NCBI GenBank assembly: GCA_030642995.1
Contig: DAOWMR010000143.1
Location: 1-7,058, forward strand
Direction: 5' to 3'
Origin: Spirochaetales bacterium
Lineage (GTDB): Bacteria > Spirochaetota > Spirochaetia > DSM-27196 > SLST01
DNA: 7,058 nt
Below the pieces are notes generated by a model, which saw nothing but the letters and a program-made list of their open reading frames with translations, made no database searches and was not told the DNA's origin. Positions 1 to 5,244 of the stretch are shown here, one piece after another (within the stretch, counting starts at the first letter, position 1; each line of letters begins with the position of its first letter). A program made the translations under genes and the position numbers.

Positions 1-611
1 CTGAAGCCATCGACCTCTTCCTTGAAGTCGTTGAGAACAACACGCAGGAGCTTCGCAACGAGGCCGACAAGTTATGCACCTATGTGGGAGCGGGCGGCTC
101 TATCGACGTAGAAGAGATCGAGACTTTTGTTTATCACAGTCGTGAGGAGAGCGTGTTCACGCTGTTCAGGCACATCACCGGTGCTGCGTTCGAGTCGGCA
201 CTGACGGCGCTGGACAAGCTGATCTCGAGTGGCGATGCATCGCCCATCCAGGTCGTCGGCGGGTTGGTCTTTCAGTTGCGACGCCTCCTTGCGCTCCGGC
301 TTCTCATGGATAACGATGTTTCCATTGAGACGGCATTCAGTCGATTGAATATCCGTGGAAAACGAATTCAGGCCGAGTATCGCGGGGGTGCGCAGAAGTT
401 CCAGGCTTCCGAGTTAGAAACTGCCATCCATCTGCTCACCGAGTACGATGCCTTGTTCCGGTCCCAGCGGCCCGGTATCCACAAGTGCCTGTTGGATCTC
501 ATGATCTATCAGCTGCTGTTCCACTCACAACGCCTCGTCCGACCGCTCGGGCTTGCGGCGGACGATCGACTGATGGCGGATGACGGAGATGATCTGGTCC
601 TCGTGCGGTAA
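1..611 (+). CDS. holA: DNA polymerase III delta subunit, C-terminal part (5' end outside window)
   Basis: The reading frame is open from the window edge (first full codon at base 3) to a TAA at 609-611, giving 202 visible codons. The family is about 340 residues, so roughly the last 60% is present. Delta is the clamp-loader subunit that opens the sliding beta clamp during replication. The visible part starts with a segment typical of the end of domain II (EVVENNTQELRNEADKLCTY, matching the family pattern of a conserved Leu followed by E-x-x-KL). An all-helical collar domain follows, with the family-like stretch GGLVFQLRRLLALRLL, and a helix near the end carries CLLDLMIYQLL. The last 25 or so residues are an acidic, unconserved tail. 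The N-terminal AAA+-like domain is not visible. A GTG at base 84 could be mistaken for a start, but the homologous sequence continues upstream of it. It is probably cotranscribed with the dehydrogenase gene 15 bases downstream. The family call rests on recognised sequence pattern; no search was run. Confidence 0.85.
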   Translation, partial: EAIDLFLEVVENNTQELRNEADKLCTYVGAGGSIDVEEIETFVYHSREESVFTLFRHITGAAFESALTALDKLISSGDASPIQVVGGLVFQLRRLLALRLLMDNDVSIETAFSRLNIRGKRIQAEYRGGAQKFQASELETAIHLLTEYDALFRSQRPGIHKCLLDLMIYQLLFHSQRLVRPLGLAADDRLMADDGDDLVLVR

Positions 612-616
612 CGGGC

Positions 617-622
617 GAGGAG
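617..622 (+). promoter_or_regulatory. ribosome binding site (GAGGAG) of the dehydrogenase gene
   Basis: GAGGAG lies 4 bases before the ATG at 627 and 16 bases before the in-frame ATG at 639. This spacing favours 627, although it is a little short. The later ATG is preceded only by a run of five G at 629-633 but would give the more family-like N-terminus MTLNVLIADKL. Confidence 0.5.
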
Positions 623-626
623 CCTC

Positions 627-1835
627 ATGGGGGTATGTATGACATTGAACGTTCTGATTGCGGACAAACTCGACTCTAGAACAGTAGCCGACCTCGAAGC
701 CATGGGCGCTACGGTTCGATTTGAGGCGGACCTCTCGGCCGACGATCTGCCCGGTTCCATCGGCAATGCCGAGGTGCTTGTCGTTCGATCCACCAAAGTC
801 ACCGCGGCCACGATTGATGCAGCGCCGAATCTTGCGTTGATTGTCAGGGCCGGCGCCGGGGTGAATACCATTGCTATGGACGCGGCCAGCCGCCGTGGAA
901 TTGCCGTAGCAAACTGCCCGGGGAAAAACACCGCCGCAGTCGCGGAGTTGACAATTGGCCTGTTGATCGCGGCCGACCGCAGGATCGCGGCGGCAACGGC
1001 CGATATGGCCGGAGGGCGCTGGCGGAAGAAGGAATACCAGAAGGCGCACGGGCTTCTCGGTCGCACCCTGGCCGTGATTGGCCTCGGCGCCATTGGGCTG
1101 GCCGTCGCCGCCAGGGCCAAAGCGCTCGGGATGACCGTGAAAGCCTGGTCTCGCAGCCTCACCGAGGAGCGTGCGGAAGAGCTTGGCCTCGACTACGCAC
1201 CAACCCCCGAAGCGGCCGTCGCGGCGGCCGATGCGGTGACGGTTCATCTTGCAGCCACCGGCGAAACGGCCGGATTCTTCGGGCGCGACCTGTTTGGGGC
1301 GTTGCGTGAGGAAGCCATCTTCATCAATACCTCCCGCGGCGAAATTGTAGACGCCGCCGCACTCCGATGGGCAATAGAGAACCGAAACCTCCGGGTGAGC
1401 CTGGACGTCTACCCCGATGAACCGGGGGGCGGAGAGGCTGACTACTCCGACCGTGAACTTGCCTCCATGTTGGCCGCAGCAACGCCGCACATCGGTGCGT
1501 CCACCACCCAGGCCGCCGAGGCAGTCGCTGCGGAGGTTGTTCGGATCATTCGGGCCTACGCGGAGGTCGGCAAGCCGCTCAATTGCGTGAATATTCGGTC
1601 GCGGAGCGAGGAAGACGTGAGTCTGGTCGTGCGGCATCACAACCACGTCGGCGTCCTCGCCGGGGTGCTCGACGAACTGCGAAGCTCCGGGATCAATGTC
1701 GAGGAGATGGAAAACACCATCTTCAGCGGAGCGTCCACGGCTTCCTGTACCCTGAAGCTGGACGCCGCTCCCAATCCGGCCAGCCTCGAGCGCATCAGGG
1801 CCGGCGAGGATATCATTCAGGTGGGGCTGAAGTAG
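627..1835 (+). CDS. serA: D-3-phosphoglycerate dehydrogenase with C-terminal ACT domain
   Basis: This 402-residue cytosolic enzyme is expected to oxidise 3-phosphoglycerate to 3-phosphohydroxypyruvate, the first step of serine synthesis. The N-terminal substrate-binding domain contains VVRSTKVT (Arg54), RAGAGVNT (74-81) and NCPGKNTAAVAEL (97-109). The nucleotide-binding domain has the glycine motif GLGAIG at 152-157. The catalytic residues of D-2-hydroxyacid dehydrogenases are all visible: Arg237 in NTSRGEIVD, Glu265 in DVYPDEP and His288 in TPHIGAS. Residues 331-402 form one ACT domain. Its His337, Asn339 and Asn357 line up with the serine-contacting His344, Asn346 and Asn364 of the E. coli enzyme, so serine feedback is likely. 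There is no extra domain between the catalytic core and ACT. The strand-2 end reads AWSR instead of the usual YD, so cofactor preference may differ. The gene starts 15 bases after holA and ends 5 bases from the convergent uvrC stop. A start at 639 is the alternative. A broader 2-hydroxyacid dehydrogenase role cannot be excluded, but ACT favours SerA. Confidence 0.9.
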   Translation: MGVCMTLNVLIADKLDSRTVADLEAMGATVRFEADLSADDLPGSIGNAEVLVVRSTKVTAATIDAAPNLALIVRAGAGVNTIAMDAASRRGIAVANCPGKNTAAVAELTIGLLIAADRRIAAATADMAGGRWRKKEYQKAHGLLGRTLAVIGLGAIGLAVAARAKALGMTVKAWSRSLTEERAEELGLDYAPTPEAAVAAADAVTVHLAATGETAGFFGRDLFGALREEAIFINTSRGEIVDAAALRWAIENRNLRVSLDVYPDEPGGGEADYSDRELASMLAAATPHIGASTTQAAEAVAAEVVRIIRAYAEVGKPLNCVNIRSRSEEDVSLVVRHHNHVGVLAGVLDELRSSGINVEEMENTIFSGASTASCTLKLDAAPNPASLERIRAGEDIIQVGLK

Positions 1836-1840
1836 ATCGT

Positions 1841-3718
1841 CTATCGCCGGCGCGGTTTCAGGCGTTTGGCCGCGGCGGCCTCCTGCGCAACCCGCGCCGA
1901 TTCCACCGACGCCTTCACATCACTCGCTTTCTGCAGGCTGATGTGCGTTTCTGCGGCTATGATCGCCGTGTCCGCGTCGGCGAGTGCCGCGAGCGAACCG
2001 AAACGCTCGAGCAGTTTGCGGCTTCGCGTCCGACCGATGCCGGGAACAGATTGCAGGGTCTCGAGAGCGAAGTCCTTTGTCTGCAGATCGGCGCGGAAGG
2101 TCGTGGCAAACCGGTGTGCCTCATCGCGGACGAATTGAAGAATACGCAGCGGCTCAGACCCTTCCGGCAATCGAATTGGATCGGACTTGTCCGGGAGAAA
2201 GATCTCTTCCTCACGCTTGGCGAGTCCCAGGACCGGGATTTCAACATCGAGGGCACGGAGGACCGCGACAGCTGAGCTGAGCTGACCCTTCCCACCGTCA
2301 ATCAGGATGAGATCGGGGAGCGGTTTTTTCTCGTTCACCAACCGGGTGTAGCGCCGGGCGACCACCTCCCGAACGGCTGCGAAGTCGTCTATCTTCCCGC
2401 CGAGTGTCTTGACGTGGAACTTGCGATACCGGGCCTTGTCGGGTCGGCCGTCGGCAAATGACACCCTTGATGCGACCGGGTGCTTGCCGGAGACCTGCGC
2501 GATATCAAATCCTTCAATTCGACGAGGGAGGGCCGGAAGTCCAAGGATGCTCTGTAGTTCCTCGAGGGCCGCTGTGTTCCCGTGATCGCGGACGCGCTTC
2601 TGGTAGTCCTGCCGCGCGTTTTCGGCCGCAAGTCTGACCACCGACGCATCACGGTCCGAGGCAGGAGCCGTCACGGATACGGATCGATCCAACTCAGACG
2701 AGAAGAAGATCTCCAGCGATGGGGCAATTGCCTCGACCACGTTCTCGCCGGACCCGATGATCAGTTTCTCCGGGACTGCCCGCGCCTGGCTGTAGTACTG
2801 GATGAGGAATTGGGGCAGGAACTCCTCCTCGCCGGCAATCACCTCGCTGTGGTAGTTTTCCGAGCCGACCAGCCTGCCGGAACGCATGTGGAAGAGGGTG
2901 AGGGAGAGTGCTTCGTTTCGAATGAAGAAGCCGAGATAGTCCCGATTATCCGACTCAAAATCAACGACTCGCTGCTCTTCGTTGACGTTTCGGATCGCCG
3001 CGATGGTGTCGCGGATGGAGGCCGCCTGTTCAAAGTTGAGCCCGGCCACTGCTGTCTTCATCTTTCTTTCCTGCTGGGCTATCAGGTTGTCCACGTCGCC
3101 GCTCAGCAGTTTCTCGATGCCGCGTACCCGTCGCGCGTACTCCTTCTGGTCGGTCTTTCCGGCGCACACGGCCGCGCACCGGCCGATGTGGTAGTAGAGA
3201 CAGGGGTGGGCACGTTTCCGGATCGGTCCCCGGCATTTGCGCAGAGGGAAGAGGCGCTCAATCAGTTCCAGATACCGGTCGAGCTGGTAGACACTTGCGT
3301 ACGGCCCGAAGTACTTGCTGCCGTCCTGGACGATGTTTCGTGTCCGGAACACGCGGGGGTACTTCTCATTCGTAATTCTGATGACGGGATAACTCTTCCC
3401 GTCCTTGAGATTGATGTTGTATCGCGGTTTCCACTCTTTGATGAGGTTGTTTTCGAGAAGAAGCGCCTCGTACTCATTCCGACACACGACGTGTTCCACG
3501 CTCGCGACCTTGGACATGAGTATTGACGTTTTTGCATCTTGGTCTCTGTTGAAGTAAGATCGAACGCGACTGCGGAGGTTCTTCGCCTTCCCGACGTACA
3601 GGATCTCATTGTCGGCGTTGCGCATGAGATAGACGCCAGGATCCGTCGGGAAATGCTTCACAGCCTCGCGGGGATGGGGACGGGTTGAACCGTGCTTGGA
3701 GGCTGATGGATTATCCAT
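1841..3718 (-). CDS. uvrC: UvrABC system protein C (excinuclease subunit)
   Basis: UvrC makes both incisions, 3' then 5' of a DNA lesion, in nucleotide excision repair with UvrA and UvrB. The 625-residue protein (E. coli 610) is complete. The GIY-YIG nuclease lies at about 22-105: GVY at 28-30, YVG at 41-43, Arg51, and EALLLENNLIKEWKPRYN with the probable catalytic Glu89 and Asn101. Cys162, Cys173, Cys181 and Cys185 reproduce the spacing of the iron-sulfur cysteines described in E. coli UvrC. A UVR (UvrB-binding) helix pair is at about 206-241. The RNase H-like nuclease carries Asp405 (GFDIAQVSG), Asp444/445 (GKIDDFAAV), Asp474 (LILIDGGKGQ) and His535 (DEAHRFA). Helix-hairpin-helix motifs follow at about 552-590 (SVPGIGRTRSRKLLERFGS), and the tail is basic. 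The ATG at 3718 was chosen because similarity begins about 20 residues later. The frame stays open upstream to 3862, but that part has no family similarity and lies opposite the next gene. No Shine-Dalgarno sequence precedes 3718. Confidence 0.97.
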   Translation of the reverse strand: MDNPSASKHGSTRPHPREAVKHFPTDPGVYLMRNADNEILYVGKAKNLRSRVRSYFNRDQDAKTSILMSKVASVEHVVCRNEYEALLLENNLIKEWKPRYNINLKDGKSYPVIRITNEKYPRVFRTRNIVQDGSKYFGPYASVYQLDRYLELIERLFPLRKCRGPIRKRAHPCLYYHIGRCAAVCAGKTDQKEYARRVRGIEKLLSGDVDNLIAQQERKMKTAVAGLNFEQAASIRDTIAAIRNVNEEQRVVDFESDNRDYLGFFIRNEALSLTLFHMRSGRLVGSENYHSEVIAGEEEFLPQFLIQYYSQARAVPEKLIIGSGENVVEAIAPSLEIFFSSELDRSVSVTAPASDRDASVVRLAAENARQDYQKRVRDHGNTAALEELQSILGLPALPRRIEGFDIAQVSGKHPVASRVSFADGRPDKARYRKFHVKTLGGKIDDFAAVREVVARRYTRLVNEKKPLPDLILIDGGKGQLSSAVAVLRALDVEIPVLGLAKREEEIFLPDKSDPIRLPEGSEPLRILQFVRDEAHRFATTFRADLQTKDFALETLQSVPGIGRTRSRKLLERFGSLAALADADTAIIAAETHISLQKASDVKASVESARVAQEAAAAKRLKPRRR

Positions 3719-3720
3719 AG

Positions 3721-5244
3721 ATGCCGATACTAAAGTACACAAGGACGATGCGAAAAAGAACCATCCCTCTCCTTGCCATCCTGATCTCTCTCCTCGCTCC
3801 TGACGTGGTGTGCGCCCGTGAGCAGACCATCGTGCTCGGCGGCGAGGATGGCTGGGAATCAACCACGCTCCTCGAACGGCTCGTTCACGTCAGCGGTCGG
3901 TATGGCAGTGACGACCTGCAGATCATGCCGTACCGTCATGAGATCGATTCAGACACGGAGTTGCTTCTGCATTTCGACTCGCTGCCGCTGACCGACGCTG
4001 CGGGCCGCTTCGCCGTGTCGGCGACATCCCCGGAACTGAGTTTCACCACGAGTCGTGCGGGAACCGCCGGTCTGCTCGTGAACGATTCGGCCGACGCCGT
4101 AGAAGTAGTGCCGGTCAGTTCGGAGTTGTTCGAGGCCGGAGTCGAGTGGGGAAGTTTCACGCTGGAGTTTTGGCTCTACCCCGTCACCCTCACGCAGGGG
4201 GAGCGTATCGTGGAGTGGAACGGTCGCGAGGATGGGCGTCTGGATTTCCGGGCCCAGCAGTTCCTGGTAGATATCCATAACCGGCGTCTGCGGTTTTCGC
4301 TCGTCAACTTCTTCGTGCCGCCGGGCGGTTCGGCATGCACCGTGACCCTGGAGGGAGACTCGGGATTGATCCCCCGCAGGTGGTCACATCACATGTTGCG
4401 GTTCAGTGATGAGACGGCACGGCTGGAATACCTCGTTGACGGCCGCACTGTGGCGGTAACGCACGTTTCCGAGTCGGGGCGAGAGGACGGGAGCGTCTTC
4501 TTCCCGCGGACCGCCGTCTACCCGTCCGGAGTGATTCACCTTGCGCCGTCGTTCACCGGCGCCATTGATGAGTTTCGTCTGCTCCGGCGATTTGAGCCCG
4601 ATCCGGACATCCCGCAGTTCCACCCGGCAGGCGGCATCTACGAGTCGGGAGTGATTGACCTGGGATCGCCGGGTGCGATGCTAACCGGAGTCTCTGCGAT
4701 CACCTCCACCCCGGCAATGACGGATGTGTTCGTCTACTACCGTATGGCCAACACCCGGTCAGGTACCACCAGCGTAGGTGGTGAGTGGATCCCGGTCGGC
4801 CATGATACGATCTTCCCCGCGCGGGTGGGGCGGTTCCTGCAACTCCGTGCTGAACTGCTCCCGGACCTGCGAACAGCCGAATCCCCGGTCCTGTCCGAGA
4901 TTCACATCACCTATATCCCTGATCCTCCACCGCAACCGCCGGTCGGGCTGGACGCCGTTCCGCACGACGGCTGGGTTGAGCTGAGCTGGGCCCCGGCCCT
5001 TCAGGAAGATATCCAGGGATATTTGGTGTACTATGGAATCCAACCGGGCCGTTACTTCGGGTCGGACGGGGACCTTGGTCCCTCACCAATAGATGTTGGA
5101 CAGGTAACTGCAATCACACTTTCCGGACTCGAGAATGGAACCCTCTACTATTTTGCCGTCAGTGCATACGACGCAGCAGGTATGGACAGCGCGACGGTCC
5201 TTTCGGCGGAAGTAGCCGCCCGTCCCGCAAGGGTCTATAGATGA
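3721..5244 (+). CDS. exported LamG-like / fibronectin type III domain protein of unknown function
   Basis: The specific gene is not recognised. The 507-residue product begins with a signal peptide: basic MRKR at 10-13, a hydrophobic core PLLAILISLLAP, and a likely signal peptidase I site after VCA (residue 32). The Cys is followed by Ala-Arg and is not in a lipobox. Residues about 78-290 look like a LamG/concanavalin A-like beta sandwich: LLLHFDSLPL, SFTLEFWLYPVTL, RRWSHHMLRF, YLVDGRTVAV and the closing GAIDEFRLLRRF are characteristic. Residues about 303-398 form a second beta-rich region (GIYESGVIDLGSPG ... RFLQLRAELLPD ... SPVLSEIHITYIP) of the kind found after LamG modules in extracellular proteins. 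Residues 403-500 are a fibronectin type III domain (PPVGLDAV, VELSWAPALQEDIQGYLVYY, LENGTLYYFAVSAYD). It probably acts outside the cytoplasmic membrane in binding or structure; no catalytic motif was seen. The start may instead be ATG 3748, which begins right at the signal peptide and leaves more room for promoters. The gene is coupled to the following TPR gene. Confidence 0.85.
   Translation: MPILKYTRTMRKRTIPLLAILISLLAPDVVCAREQTIVLGGEDGWESTTLLERLVHVSGRYGSDDLQIMPYRHEIDSDTELLLHFDSLPLTDAAGRFAVSATSPELSFTTSRAGTAGLLVNDSADAVEVVPVSSELFEAGVEWGSFTLEFWLYPVTLTQGERIVEWNGREDGRLDFRAQQFLVDIHNRRLRFSLVNFFVPPGGSACTVTLEGDSGLIPRRWSHHMLRFSDETARLEYLVDGRTVAVTHVSESGREDGSVFFPRTAVYPSGVIHLAPSFTGAIDEFRLLRRFEPDPDIPQFHPAGGIYESGVIDLGSPGAMLTGVSAITSTPAMTDVFVYYRMANTRSGTTSVGGEWIPVGHDTIFPARVGRFLQLRAELLPDLRTAESPVLSEIHITYIPDPPPQPPVGLDAVPHDGWVELSWAPALQEDIQGYLVYYGIQPGRYFGSDGDLGPSPIDVGQVTAITLSGLENGTLYYFAVSAYDAAGMDSATVLSAEVAARPARVYR
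3727..3754 (-). promoter_or_regulatory. uvrC: possible sigma70-type promoter of uvrC
   Basis: Read on the minus strand, TTCGCA (4 of 6 matches to TTGACA) is followed after 16 bases by TAGTAT (4 of 6 matches to TATAAT), whose last base is 8 bases before the uvrC ATG at 3718. Transcription from here would begin only a few bases before the start codon, giving a nearly leaderless mRNA. That fits the lack of a Shine-Dalgarno sequence. Both boxes overlap the first codons of the divergent gene. The matches are modest and chance occurrence is possible. Confidence 0.3.
3741..3745 (+). promoter_or_regulatory. possible ribosome binding site (AAGGA) for an alternative start at 3748
   Basis: AAGGA lies 2 bases before ATG 3748, which is closer than usual. 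The competing start at 3721 has only GATGGA at 3705-3710, 10 bases upstream. Neither is convincing, so the start of the exported protein stays open between these two codons. Both give an intact signal peptide. Confidence 0.3.
5229..5233 (+). promoter_or_regulatory. ribosome binding site (AAGGG) inside the end of the exported-protein gene
   Basis: AAGGG sits 7 bases before the ATG at 5241 and within the last codons of the upstream gene. It supports this start for the TPR protein. With the ATGA stop/start overlap at 5241-5244 it points to translational coupling of the two genes. Confidence 0.55.

Noticed and set aside
84..86. GTG as the start of a short 175-residue gene at the left edge
   Set aside because: The same frame is open to the window edge and the upstream residues fit the delta-subunit family, so the gene begins outside the window.
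525..1646. Long antisense open frames opposite serA (up to 373 codons)
   Set aside because: They lack recognisable domains and lie entirely opposite a convincing serA. Such frames arise readily in GC-rich coding DNA.
2270..2285. Short GCTGA tandem triplet
   Set aside because: It is three copies of a 5-base unit within uvrC encoding QLSSA next to the conserved DGGKGQ motif, too short to be a meaningful repeat.
2582..3526. 314-codon plus-strand open frame inside uvrC
   Set aside because: It is the complement of the strongly conserved uvrC and shows no family motif; it is a shadow frame.
3719..3862. Upstream extension of uvrC to an ATG at 3862
   Set aside because: The extra 48 residues have no UvrC similarity and are antisense to the signal peptide region of the divergent gene. 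UvrC similarity starts about 20 residues after the ATG at 3718.
4765..4782. Inverted repeat ACCACC-6 bases-GGTGGT, a possible hairpin or terminator
   Set aside because: It lies in the middle of the exported-protein gene, has only a 6-base stem and no T run, and is explained by the codons for TTSVGG.
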